Of a stretch of DNA of 64,000 nucleotides, positions 48,216 to 58,600 are shown piece by piece; position 1 is the stretch's first letter, and the number at the start of each line of letters is the position of its first letter. Location: the NCBI RefSeq assembly GCF_000744455.1, contig NZ_JQLY01000001.1, forward strand, positions 372,001-436,000. Direction: 5' to 3'. Both the position numbers and the translations under genes were made by a program. The notes beneath the pieces were generated by a model. The model did not search any database, had not been told where the DNA came from, and worked only from the letters and a program-made list of their open reading frames with translations. Origin of the DNA: Methanobacterium sp. SMA-27. GTDB taxonomy: Archaea > Methanobacteriota > Methanobacteria > Methanobacteriales > Methanobacteriaceae.

Positions 48216-49081
48216 CCACTCAAAATAACGGGGTACAATTTGAGGACATAATAAAATATAGAAGGCAAGATCTTCAAAGAGAAATGGAATTAAAACCATT
48301 AAATATACTTAAAGATGAAATTGAATCTTACAGATTATCTAAGAACACAAATCCTGATTCAAATACTCAAGCAGATGTTAAAGATCTCAAACAATCGCTG
48401 GATCAAGGTAACGATGTTGCTGTTATATGTGAATTTAAACCAGCTTCACCATCAATGGGAGATATATCCAATTCTAATCTTGAGAATGCACTGGAAATAT
48501 TTGAAAAATCGGGTGCATCTGCAGTATCAATTCTAACAGAAAATAGGCACTTCAAGGGAAGTTTAGATAATCTTAGATCAGCTTATAACTTAACAAAACT
48601 TCCAATTATTAGAAAGGACTTCTTAATAAATGAATATCAGATATATCAGGCAAAAATTGAAGGTGCAAGTTCAGTACTGTTGATGAATAATATTTATCCA
48701 GATCTTGAGGAAGGAATTACTATTTGTAGGGAACTTGATATGAACCCTCTTGTTGAATGTAAAAACAAAGAGGAAATATCTCATTCTTTGAAGGTGGGTG
48801 CAGATATTATTGGTATAAACAACAGAAACTTTGATGATTTCAATGTCAACTTGAAAACAACTGCGAAACTTGCCAAATATGTGCCTTCAGAGGTTATTTT
48901 AGTATCAGAAAGCGGAATTAAAGGTCCTGAAGATGCTAATTATCTATCAAGTTTTGGGGTTGATGCGCTTCTTATAGGGACATCTATAATGGGTGTCAAG
49001 GGATATGATGGCATGTTAAACGCAGCAACCAATATAATAAGTTCTGTGAAAGGATCAAGGATTGTTAGAAATGAAGATTAA
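48212..49081 (+). CDS. trpC: Indole-3-glycerol phosphate synthase
   Basis: A 289-residue TIM-barrel enzyme, a little longer than usual because of an N-terminal/loop insertion near residues 40-60. Motifs: E-F-K-P-A-S-P-S near residues 73-80, R-K-D-F-L-I-N-E-Y-Q-I-Y, L-V-E-C-K, G-I-N-N-R-N, and S-E-S-G-I-K-G. It closes the indole ring from CdRP. ATG overlaps the trpG stop; its end overlaps the trpF start by 11 nt. Confidence 0.94.
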   Translation: MTTQNNGVQFEDIIKYRRQDLQREMELKPLNILKDEIESYRLSKNTNPDSNTQADVKDLKQSLDQGNDVAVICEFKPASPSMGDISNSNLENALEIFEKSGASAVSILTENRHFKGSLDNLRSAYNLTKLPIIRKDFLINEYQIYQAKIEGASSVLLMNNIYPDLEEGITICRELDMNPLVECKNKEEISHSLKVGADIIGINNRNFDDFNVNLKTTAKLAKYVPSEVILVSESGIKGPEDANYLSSFGVDALLIGTSIMGVKGYDGMLNAATNIISSVKGSRIVRNED

Positions 49082-49787
49082 AATCTGTGGTATAACTCGG
49101 TTTGAAGATGTTTCTAAGTGTGAAGAATCTGGAGCCAATCTTATTGGATTTATTAACATTAAAAGATCCAAGAGATTTGTAACGCTACAAGAGATCAAAA
49201 CTTTGGTTTCCAGTATGAAGGATAAAAATAGGGCAGTTCTTGTATTGGAACCCGATAATCCTGAAGAAGTTGTAATGAAAATGAAAAAAACAGGGATAAG
49301 AATTGTTCAGCTACATTCTCTTTCAAAAAACCAAATAAAATATTTAAAATGGATAGAAGGTTTTCAAAGAACACTCCTTGAAAGAAATATCATTGTTATA
49401 CGGGCTATTGGAATATCCAATGAATCACTGGAAATGAAGGATGATGAGCTCAAATTTTCCAGTTCTAAAGTAAAAGAGATAGAAAACTTTGCGAAAATAT
49501 GCGATGCATTACTTTTTGATTACCAAGTTAAAGGGAAAAGCGGAGGTACAGGACTCCAAATTCCTACAAATATGGTATTAGAAGTTGTTAAAATTGCTAA
49601 AAATGTCAATCATGATATAAAAATATTCTTAGCTGGTGGAATAAACTCAGAAAGAATTAAAAATGATATAGAATTACACGAAAATGTTTTGGATTATTTT
49701 GATGTAAATTCCGGGGTTGAAGATAAACCTGGAATTAAAAATCCAGAACTTGTGGATGAATTAATGGAAATAAGAGCTAAAATTTGA
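49071..49787 (+). CDS. trpF: Phosphoribosylanthranilate isomerase
   Basis: A 238-residue isomerase. It begins M-K-I-K-I-C-G-I-T-R, the family start with catalytic Cys, and ends with catalytic Asp in L-L-F-D-Y-Q-V-K-G-K-S-G-G-T-G. L-A-G-G-I-N-S-E and V-N-S-G-V-E-D close the phosphate site. Longer than most PRAIs (about 200) through loop insertions. ATG 49071 is favoured over TTG 49062, with AGGAT upstream. It overlaps trpC. Confidence 0.92.
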   Translation: MKIKICGITRFEDVSKCEESGANLIGFINIKRSKRFVTLQEIKTLVSSMKDKNRAVLVLEPDNPEEVVMKMKKTGIRIVQLHSLSKNQIKYLKWIEGFQRTLLERNIIVIRAIGISNESLEMKDDELKFSSSKVKEIENFAKICDALLFDYQVKGKSGGTGLQIPTNMVLEVVKIAKNVNHDIKIFLAGGINSERIKNDIELHENVLDYFDVNSGVEDKPGIKNPELVDELMEIRAKI

Positions 49788-49838
49788 TTAACAAATCTAA
49801 TTTATAATTTAAGAATACAGTATAAGGATGTGATTTCT

Positions 49839-51020
49839 ATGATAACAAATGGTAAATTTGGGAAATACGGTGGAACATTTGTGCCAGAACTCATAATTCC
49901 AGCACTTGAAGAACTGGAACAGGCTTTTTTAAGGTACAAGGACGATGAAAAATTCAAAAAGGAACTTGAATTTTATCTCAAAGAATTTGCAGGAAGACCC
50001 ACTTCTCTATATTTAGCAAAAAACCTATCAAAAAAGTTTGGATGTAAAATATATTTGAAGAGAGAGGACATGCTCCATACAGGGGCCCATAAAATAAACA
50101 ATACTCTAGGACAGGGGCTTTTAGCTAAATATATGGGTAAAAAGCGTTTGATAGCAGAAACTGGTGCCGGTCAACATGGAATTGCAACTGCAGTTGTTGG
50201 AGCAATGCTATCTATTCCAAGTGAAATTTACATGGGAAGCGAAGATATTGAAAGACAGAAACTCAATGTTTTCAGAATGGAATTATCTGGAGGCAATGTT
50301 ATACCAGTTGAATCAGGTTCAAAAACTCTTAAAGATGCTATAAATGAAGCTTTCAGAGATTGGATCACAAATATTGAAACAACCCATTACCTCATTGGCT
50401 CAACAATGGGACCGCATCCTTACCCAACAATGGTTAAACATTTCCAGAGTGTGATTGGTAAAGAAGCAAGAAAACAAATCCTTGAAAAAGAAGAAAAACT
50501 CCCTGATGCAGTTATTGCATGTGTAGGTGGCGGAAGCAATGCAATGGGCATATTTTCAGGTTTCGTGGATGATGAAAATGTTGCTCTCATAGGTGTTGAA
50601 GGTGGCGGCGACGGTGTAGAAACAAAAAGAACAGGAGCAACACTATGCAAAGGTACAGAAGGAGTACTCCATGGTTCATTATCCTTCGTGCTACAGAATA
50701 ATGATGGCCAAATATCAGAAGCACATTCAGTTTCTGCAGGACTTGATTATCCGGGAGTTGGTCCAGAGCATGCACATCTCAAAGTAACTGGACGCGCTGA
50801 CTATGTAGCAGTAACAAATGAAGAAGCTTTAAGAGGATTTGAACTGCTTTCAAGATACGAAGGAATAATACCTGCACTAGAAAGTTCCCATGCAGTAGCA
50901 TACGCTGAAAAATATGCTAAAATCGAAGAAAACAAGGGAAAAACTATTATTATAAATCTTTCAGGCAGGGGTGACAAGGATATGTTCCTAGTTGCTAAGG
51001 AAATGGGAGTGGAAATATGA
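49839..51020 (+). CDS. trpB: Tryptophan synthase beta chain
   Basis: A 393-residue TrpB of the TrpB1 type: [10 protein letters not shown] at the N-terminus, H-T-G-A-H-K-I-N-N with PLP lysine K85, and G-G-G-S-N-A-M-G for the cofactor phosphate. It joins indole and serine. ATG 49839 is used because AAGGATG lies 8 nt upstream; the GTG 9 nt earlier lacks a site. The stop overlaps the trpA ATG (ATGA). Confidence 0.95.
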   Translation: MITNGKFGKYGGTFVPELIIPALEELEQAFLRYKDDEKFKKELEFYLKEFAGRPTSLYLAKNLSKKFGCKIYLKREDMLHTGAHKINNTLGQGLLAKYMGKKRLIAETGAGQHGIATAVVGAMLSIPSEIYMGSEDIERQKLNVFRMELSGGNVIPVESGSKTLKDAINEAFRDWITNIETTHYLIGSTMGPHPYPTMVKHFQSVIGKEARKQILEKEEKLPDAVIACVGGGSNAMGIFSGFVDDENVALIGVEGGGDGVETKRTGATLCKGTEGVLHGSLSFVLQNNDGQISEAHSVSAGLDYPGVGPEHAHLKVTGRADYVAVTNEEALRGFELLSRYEGIIPALESSHAVAYAEKYAKIEENKGKTIIINLSGRGDKDMFLVAKEMGVEI

Positions 51021-51859
51021 AATCTAATAAAAATGAGTGTGACTGTAACAATAATGTACAGAGTTATTCAGACATGTTCCATGAACTGAAAAATAAGGGA
51101 GAGGGTGCATTCATACCATTTGCAGTTGCAGGTGATCCTGACTTTGATTCATCCATTGAAATTGTTAAAAAGTACGTTGATAACGGAGCAGATGCACTTG
51201 AAATAGGATTTCCATTCAGCGATCCTGTTGCAGATGGACCAAGTGTTCAGGCAGCGGATATAAGGGCTTTGAATTCTGGAATGACAACTAAAAAATGTTT
51301 TGAATTTATTAGACGAATCAGGAAATTTACAGACATTCCAATAGGTTTATTGGTATACTACAATCTCATCTACAAAATGGGAATAGAAGAATTCTATAAA
51401 AATGCCAGTATAAGTGGTGTTAATGGTATTTTAGCAGCGGATTTACCTCCTGAAGAGGCTGAAGAAGTTATTGTAGCGGCACATAAAAATAATATTGATC
51501 AGATATTCATGGTTGCCCAAACAACTAGCAATGAAAGATTAGCTGAAATAGTTAAATTATGTTCTGGATTTTTGTACGTTGTAGCAGTTATGGGAGTTAC
51601 CGGTGCAAGATCAGATATTAAAAAAAGTACTGTAGACCTTATTAAACGTGTTAGGAACCATACAGATATTCCATTGGCGGTAGGATTTGGAATTTCAAAG
51701 CCTGAACATGTTAAAGATGTGATAAAATCGGGTTCAGATGGGGCAATTGTTGCAAGTGCTATAATTGATATTATAACCGAAAATCAGGATAATATGGATC
51801 TTGCCAAAGATAAGATAGGTAAATTCTGTCGCGAATTAAAGGAATCAACTATTAAATAA
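51017..51859 (+). CDS. trpA: Tryptophan synthase alpha chain
   Basis: A 280-residue TIM-barrel subunit with catalytic E62 and D69 in [15 protein letters not shown], and a G-V-T-G-A-R-S phosphate loop. It splits indole-3-glycerol phosphate and passes indole to TrpB. An unusual Cys/Asn-rich N-terminal stretch (E-C-D-C-N-N-N) precedes the barrel. It overlaps trpB by 4 nt. Confidence 0.95.
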   Translation: MKSNKNECDCNNNVQSYSDMFHELKNKGEGAFIPFAVAGDPDFDSSIEIVKKYVDNGADALEIGFPFSDPVADGPSVQAADIRALNSGMTTKKCFEFIRRIRKFTDIPIGLLVYYNLIYKMGIEEFYKNASISGVNGILAADLPPEEAEEVIVAAHKNNIDQIFMVAQTTSNERLAEIVKLCSGFLYVVAVMGVTGARSDIKKSTVDLIKRVRNHTDIPLAVGFGISKPEHVKDVIKSGSDGAIVASAIIDIITENQDNMDLAKDKIGKFCRELKESTIK

Positions 51860-51898
51860 AAATTCTGCATAAAATCTTATTGAAGGATAGTGGAATAG

Positions 51899-52945
51899 AT
51901 GATTGAGAAATGTATTACTAAAGTCGTGTCAAACACCAATTTGGGCGAGTGTGAAGCGTATAATTGTATGTTAGAAATGGTGAGTGGAGAAGCTGAAGAA
52001 ATACAATCAGCTGCTTTTTTAACAGCAATATCAATAAAGGGAGAATCTGTAGAAGAAATTACAGGTTTTGTCAAGGCCATGAGAAGTGTTTGCATAGAAA
52101 TATCGCCTAGCTTAGATTGTCCACTGGTAGACACATGTGGAACTGGTGGAGACATATTTAAAACCTTCAATGTTAGCACTATATCTGCTATAATTGCGGC
52201 TTCTGCAGGTGTTGCAATTGCAAAACATGGAAACAGAAGCATAACAAGTAAATGTGGCGGAGCAGATATTCTCGAAGCTCTGGGAGTTAACATTAATTGT
52301 AATGTTGCAGAAGTTGAACTGTGCCTTGAAAATGCCGGAATGGGGTTCATGTTTGCTCCTAACTTCCATCCTGCAATGAAAAAAATGATGCCAATTAGAA
52401 AGAAGCTTGGTATTAGAACTGTTTTTAATATTTTAGGTCCTTTAACATCGCCTGCAAATGCAGATATACAGTTGTTAGGAGTATTTGACCCTGAATACGT
52501 TGATATCATTGCACAGGTACTTAAAAATCTTGGTGTGAAGCGTGCCATGGTTGTGCATGGTTATGATGAAAATGATGAGCCTGCGATGGATGAAATTTCG
52601 ACAATTGGAAAGACTAGAGTTGCCTTTCTAGAAAAAGGCCATATAAAAGTTGAAGAAATTTATCCCGAAGACTTTGGTTTAAAAAGATGCAACCCTAAAT
52701 TTATTAAAGCTCCGGAAACAATTGAAGAAAATCTAGAAGTTGTTAAATCAGTTTTGAATGGCAAAAATAGTTCAAATGAAGATAATGCACGGCTTGAAAT
52801 TTGTCTTGTTAATACGGCAGCCATTTTATTTTTAGCTGGAAAAGCCAAAAACCTCGAAGAAGGGGTTAAAATAGCAATGAATTCTATTGAATCTGGAATG
52901 GCATTAGAAAAACTATTAAAATTGATTGATGTAAGTAACTCTTGA
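51899..52945 (+). CDS. trpD: Anthranilate phosphoribosyltransferase
   Basis: A 348-residue TrpD. The PRPP/anthranilate motifs are clear: D-T-C-G-T-G-G-D near residues 77-84, K-H-G-N-R-S-I-T-S-K, F-A-P-N-F-H-P-A and the R-T-V-F-N-I-L-G-P-L-T-S-P stretch. It transfers the phosphoribosyl group to anthranilate. It is last in the operon, 39 nt after trpA, with AAGGATAG upstream. Confidence 0.95.
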   Translation: MIEKCITKVVSNTNLGECEAYNCMLEMVSGEAEEIQSAAFLTAISIKGESVEEITGFVKAMRSVCIEISPSLDCPLVDTCGTGGDIFKTFNVSTISAIIAASAGVAIAKHGNRSITSKCGGADILEALGVNINCNVAEVELCLENAGMGFMFAPNFHPAMKKMMPIRKKLGIRTVFNILGPLTSPANADIQLLGVFDPEYVDIIAQVLKNLGVKRAMVVHGYDENDEPAMDEISTIGKTRVAFLEKGHIKVEEIYPEDFGLKRCNPKFIKAPETIEENLEVVKSVLNGKNSSNEDNARLEICLVNTAAILFLAGKAKNLEEGVKIAMNSIESGMALEKLLKLIDVSNS

Positions 52946-53356
<411 letters not shown>

Positions 53357-53502
53357 CTCTATTATAAAAAGGGGTTTTTGTACTATAATCAAAATAGTCC
53401 AAAGGAATATGCGGATAGATTCAAGATTTAAACTTCATCATATATATCCTTTTCTCTAAATTTAATTTTCAAGGAATTTATGAAGCATTAATCCTATCAT
53501 TA

Positions 53503-54066
53503 TTAATAAGATTCACTGAGAACTTTAATCAGTTCATTCAAACATTTTTCGAAATCATCATTTTCAAGTAAAGTTAAGTGAGATCCGTAGATTACTGAAT
53601 ATGCTACCATGGACATTCTTAGTATATTCATATATTCAGTGATGCTTTCCAAATTATCCAATTTACGTTCTCTAAATTTATCAGATTTTCGTCTTTGAAT
53701 GATATTCTCATAAGATGATTCAACTACAATTATTATATCTGGAGAAATTATTCCAATTGGAAGAGATATGATATAACCAATATTAGATCGGTCTACACCA
53801 TGGAGATCTACAAGTATCTTATTGGAAGATACTTGCATGTCCTTAATTTTGATTGCTGCAGTTTTCCAGAGGTATTCTTGGACTTCAATACTCAGATTGA
53901 ACATTTCATCCCGGTTTGTAGCAAGATTTCGAGACTTGGCCACATCCAGCATTAACTCTCCATAGTTCACATATCTGTATCCAAGAACCCCTGCTGCGCT
54001 TATGCAGAGCGAAGTTTTACCAACACCGGGAACACCAACAAGGGCTGCGATGTTCCAATGGATCAT
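53503..54066 (-). CDS. Archaeal adenylate-kinase-like P-loop protein
   Basis: A 187-residue kinase. Walker A G-V-P-G-V-G-K-T-S is near residues 11-19, followed by a nucleotide-binding R-R...R-R-K-S-D-K-F-R-E-R-K region and I-L-V-D-L-H-G. It is of the AdkA/Fap7-like group; adenylate kinase activity is plausible but not certain. It starts 2 nt after the DUF59 gene stop with no ribosome site, so translation is probably coupled. Confidence 0.75.
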   Translation of the reverse strand: MIHWNIAALVGVPGVGKTSLCISAAGVLGYRYVNYGELMLDVAKSRNLATNRDEMFNLSIEVQEYLWKTAAIKIKDMQVSSNKILVDLHGVDRSNIGYIISLPIGIISPDIIIVVESSYENIIQRRKSDKFRERKLDNLESITEYMNILRMSMVAYSVIYGSHLTLLENDDFEKCLNELIKVLSESY

Positions 54067-54068
54067 TT

Positions 54069-54359
54069 TTATTTATTTACCATGTCGCAGATTGCATCAG
54101 CCATCATGTGTCCTTCGACAATAATTTCTGCCTTATCTATTTCATCAAGACCTTCTGCAGCGGTTCTAGCCTGCATGGCCATGTTTGCTGCGCTCATGCA
54201 TCCGGGGTTAGTAGGTGTAATTGTAATCTTAGCTGTTTTTGCTTCTTCATCAACTTCAATTCCTGTTACAAGTCCCATTTCAACAATGCTGACTCCCATG
54301 TGGGGATCTGCCACTGATGAAAGTGCTGTTCTTAATTTTTCTACTAGTTCTTCTGACAT
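54069..54359 (-). CDS. DUF59 (MIP18-like) Fe-S maturation protein
   Basis: A 96-residue DUF59 protein: V-A-D-P-H-M-G-V-S-I-V-E-M-G-L-V, then I-T-P-T-N-P-G-C-M-S with the hyper-reactive Cys. Relatives act in iron-sulfur cluster assembly. The ATG at 54359 is preferred, with GAGGGAT upstream; the frame open to 54467 lacks conservation. It is first in an operon with the P-loop protein. Confidence 0.88.
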   Translation of the reverse strand: MSEELVEKLRTALSSVADPHMGVSIVEMGLVTGIEVDEEAKTAKITITPTNPGCMSAANMAMQARTAAEGLDEIDKAEIIVEGHMMADAICDMVNK

Positions 54360-54562
54360 TTTATCCCTCGAAAATTTATTTATACTTTTAACATTCAATT
54401 TCAATGATTTATTACCAGAATAAACGTACATATAAATATATATTTTTGTTACACATTTATTCAACATAAAATAAAGTATTTCTATTTTTTCACATTTATG
54501 CTATTTATACTTGTACAATCCATATGTTATAAAATTTATAAAATTAATGGTTATAGATCTAA

Positions 54563-55474
54563 CTATTTAACTCTGTGCCTAACACGGACACCAACACCTT
54601 TGGTTGATTTTATCATTTCTTCACCACTTAATACAGCTTTACCAACTCCCACTACTTCGTTGTTTCTTAAGATTACAACTTCATCTTTGGGTATTATATT
54701 GGGGTCTGCATTAATTACTCCTGGATTGAAGAGTGTATTGGTTTTCATATCAAAATCAATTTCCACCCAGTTTACACCAATTTCCTTTAATTTCTCACCG
54801 CCTTTTAAATTAAGCGAATATAAACCGGTTTCAAAGGACAATGTGGCTATTTGTTCTTTTTCATATAACATTCTCCTGGTGAATCTTCCAACAGCTTTGG
54901 TTCCTTCTGGAATTAATAAATCTGCTTTGGGGGTTCTAAACTGGTATCTTGCAATGGATCTGAATCCTTTTAATCGTTTTTCCTTGGTTTTAACCCGGGG
55001 ATATTTTTTAACTTCCATTTTAAGATTATCCATAGAATCCCATGATGTTGTTCTCCCATCATTGCAGGTGTATACTGCATCATCCAAATATGCTTCGCAC
55101 ACTTCTCTGTAACCACCAGAAACATGGGCTATAACATTTTTTCCTGCTACATAATTTTTTAAACATTCTCCTGTTACGTCTATTTCTTCCTTTGACCAGT
55201 CTCCTGTTGTTGATGTATCATATGATTGTATAGGATATGTACGTTCCATTTCACGGGGACAAACACCAAACGGAGATGTTAAAATAGCTTCCTGAATATT
55301 TTTTGTTGCTCTCATAAAAATAGTGTGGGATTTAGACGAAGAATAGGGTTTTCGCATACTGCATGGTAACACAACAACTACATCTCCAACTGGTTGGAGC
55401 AAGTTCATTCTTTCTCTCCATCTAACTGCTTCTGGCCTATAAAGTGATTCATCTGTAATACATGGTATTTTCAT
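54563..55474 (-). CDS. arcS: Archaeosine synthase-like (DUF5591 + PUA) protein
   Basis: A 303-residue protein. Residues ~30-130 have the ArcS core L-P-C-S-M-R-K-P-Y-S-S-S-K-S-H. The C-terminal ~80 residues form a PUA domain (D-P-N-I-I-P-K-D-E-V-V-I-L...G-K-A-V-L-S-G-E-E-M). ArcS turns preQ0 at position 15 of archaeal tRNA into archaeosine by an Asn-type amidation step. Compared with long ArcS forms, this one lacks the N-terminal TGT-like part, a known variation. GAGGAAAT precedes the ATG. Confidence 0.78.
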   Translation of the reverse strand: MKIPCITDESLYRPEAVRWRERMNLLQPVGDVVVVLPCSMRKPYSSSKSHTIFMRATKNIQEAILTSPFGVCPREMERTYPIQSYDTSTTGDWSKEEIDVTGECLKNYVAGKNVIAHVSGGYREVCEAYLDDAVYTCNDGRTTSWDSMDNLKMEVKKYPRVKTKEKRLKGFRSIARYQFRTPKADLLIPEGTKAVGRFTRRMLYEKEQIATLSFETGLYSLNLKGGEKLKEIGVNWVEIDFDMKTNTLFNPGVINADPNIIPKDEVVILRNNEVVGVGKAVLSGEEMIKSTKGVGVRVRHRVK

Positions 55475-55634
55475 AAGATTTCCTCAATTTTAAAGAAATA
55501 TTTTTAGAATAAATATAACTTAATTATGTTGTTACTTTTAATTTTCATTATAAATCAATTCTATTATTTTTACGATATATTATAATTCTGGAATAAAAAA
55601 AATTAATTAAAATATTAAGAAATGAGCTTATATT

Positions 55635-58600
55635 TTATGATTTTGAAAGATTTACCATATTATTAGATTGAATTTCCAGTTCACCTTCATCAATAAGTTT
55701 TTGAACCACTATTTCAATACGCTGTGCTGTTGCTCCTCGAGTTACTTTGATTCCAAATAGTCTGGAGGTTTGTCTTACTATTTCGTCCATTGGTGATGCA
55801 TATTGAGTTTTGATAACAATTTTTGCTGCTTCAGCAATTTCATCATCACATATCAGATTTATTTTTGCAGGTGGATCTCCAGAGCGGCGACGTACAATTA
55901 TGGCACGATTATTAGGGTATAAAAATTCATCTTTAACAGTCACAACTCCATTTTCCTGTGCTTGCAATATGCCTTCCATTAGGGCATCTTGAATTCTTTT
56001 TCCTGCTCTTTTAAGCCCCCATGCTATCCTTATACGTCTTACAACTTCGCTTATATGAACTGGTCCTTCAACATCAACAATTTGACACACCACATTTGCA
56101 AGTTCAGAAGTTGATTTTTCATGTATCTGGCCACTTATAGGGATTCCCAGTTCTACACAAGTAGTATAATCCTTAACAGGATCAGGGTCTTCCATGGAAT
56201 CATTATTATCAATTAGGTTTTCAGCTACTTCTCGATTTTCATTTAATGTGTCTTCTGATATTTCATTTACTCTGTTGTAGGTTTCATCAAAAACTGGTAA
56301 TTCATTGGATAGCTGATTGATTATTGTTGCTGGTTTCTTTTGATCAGGAATATTCTTTTCATATGCTGGTTCATATTCTTCTGATAATCTATCTTCAAGC
56401 GAGACCTCGGATTTTTCATCAACATTACTCACAATGGGTTTCAGATTCTTAGCATTCTCAACAGCTTTTAAAAGTCTTTTTCCTGATTCAGCACGATTTC
56501 TGTACCAATCTGTTGACCATACTCTGTATATATGCCATCCTAATCCCTCAAGTATCTGCTGGCGGAGTCTGTCCCTATCCCTTGAAACTGGTGAACTATG
56601 ATAACTTTCTCCATCACATTCAATTCCAAGTAAATATCTCCCATTATCAGAAGGATCTAAAACTGCAAGATCTATTCTGAAACCTGCACAACCAACCTGT
56701 TTATGAACATCATATTTGTGTGCTTTTAAAAACTGGAAGAGTGAATCTTCAAATGCAGTTTCAGTATCTTCCCCTGATTGATAAGTGCTTTCCAGTCTTT
56801 TAGTTTCTGAATATTTAAGGAAAGATTTCAGTGCCCTGAGTCCAAAGGCAGCATTTTCATTCAAATTCATTTCTGAGTATCTGAAATTTGAGAATACAAT
56901 ACATTTTTCCCGTGCACGTGTAATTAAAACATTTAAACGTCTTTCACCGCCCTCTCTATTTAAAGGGCCGAAGTTTAAACTCAAATGTCCATTTTCATCT
57001 TTCCCATATCCTACACTAATAAATATTACATCTCTTTCATCACCTTGAATTGTTTCAAGATTTTTAACAAAGAAATGCTCGTCCATATCACTTGAAAAGT
57101 ACTTTTCGAGTTTAGGATGTTTTCTAAGGTAAAGTTCAACTTCTTCAAGAATTGCTTGCTGCTGTTTAATATTGAAAGTTCCTATACCTAGGCTCTTACT
57201 TTCACCATACTTTTTGTAGTGATCACCTGCAGCTTCAACAACCCTTCGTGCTTCTTGTCTGTTAGATGAACTTCTCCCCCGATCATATACTGTATCTTCC
57301 ATATACTCAAACTTCAAACCAAGGGTAGTTGTTTCATGACATGGTGAAGGATAAATCAATAAATTATTATCATAGAATTCCTGATTTGATAAAGCTATGA
57401 GTGATTCGTGTCTGCTTCTGTAGTGCCACCTCAGCATTTTGGTGGGAAATCTTCCTTTACAGAGATGGAGTATACTTTCCATATCTGAAAGCGATGCAAT
57501 TTCATAATCTTCATTTTCATCTGTCTCTAACATTATATCAAAAAATGATGTTGGTGGCAGCTGACGAGTATCACCCATTACAACGGCTTGATTGGCTCTT
57601 AAAAATGCTCCAAGAGCATCTTCGGGTTTTACCTGGCTTGCTTCATCAAAAATCACCACATCGAAGCGCAGATCCTGCGAATTCTTTGGATCAATGAACT
57701 GTGCTACAGAAAGCGGACTCATCATAAAACATGGTTTAATCCTCTGTATTAGTCCACCCGCATTGGATAAAAGTTTCCTAATAGGCATGTGCCCTCTTTT
57801 CCTGTTGAATTCACTTAAAAGAATTCCTAATTCAGAATTACGAGAAGCAACACTATTTATTTGAGGTCTATGTCCAGATATTATATTGGCTATTCTTCTT
57901 CGGTTAAGGGAAATAACATTCCTGTCAAGATCAATGAACCTGCTGATCTTGCGCTCATGAATTTCCCCAATGAAATTGGCTAGAACAGGATTGTTTAGGA
58001 AAGCATTTCTCAGAAGATCGTCTGCAAAGTTGGCCTTTAAACAGGGAATTATATCTTCAATTTCAATTTTATCTGCTTTTATCAATTCTATTATGGGATT
58101 AACAATCTCACTAGGTTTTTCAGCTAAAATTGCTGTTAACTGAGACCACTTTTGTAGAAGTGGCATTCCTTTTTGGTAATCTTCCATTTTAGATTCTAAT
58201 GCATGGAATTGGACCAATCTTGATTTGCGTCCAAACACCAGTTCTTCATCTATTTTAATATACTTTTTAATGCCGTTGTAAACATTTAGAAATTTATTAT
58301 AGTCCTTGGAAAGTTTCTGAATAGAACCATTGATCTTAGCTGAATCTGGTTCATTTATAATTATATCAAAGGTTCTTTCTGTTATTTTACCCGTTTTTAA
58401 TAGTTTTTTAAGAGTCAATACCCATTCAGCAAGTTCTTTTATTTTTTCAAGATCTGTTTTATGTCCCTTCCATTCCTTTCCAAACACTTCTCTAGCTTCA
58501 GAATCCAGTTCATCTATCTTTTTAAGGATTTGCTGGCATTCTTTCAACGATTCCAGATCGCTAATTATAACATGGTCTTCTTCAGGAACAGTATCATTGT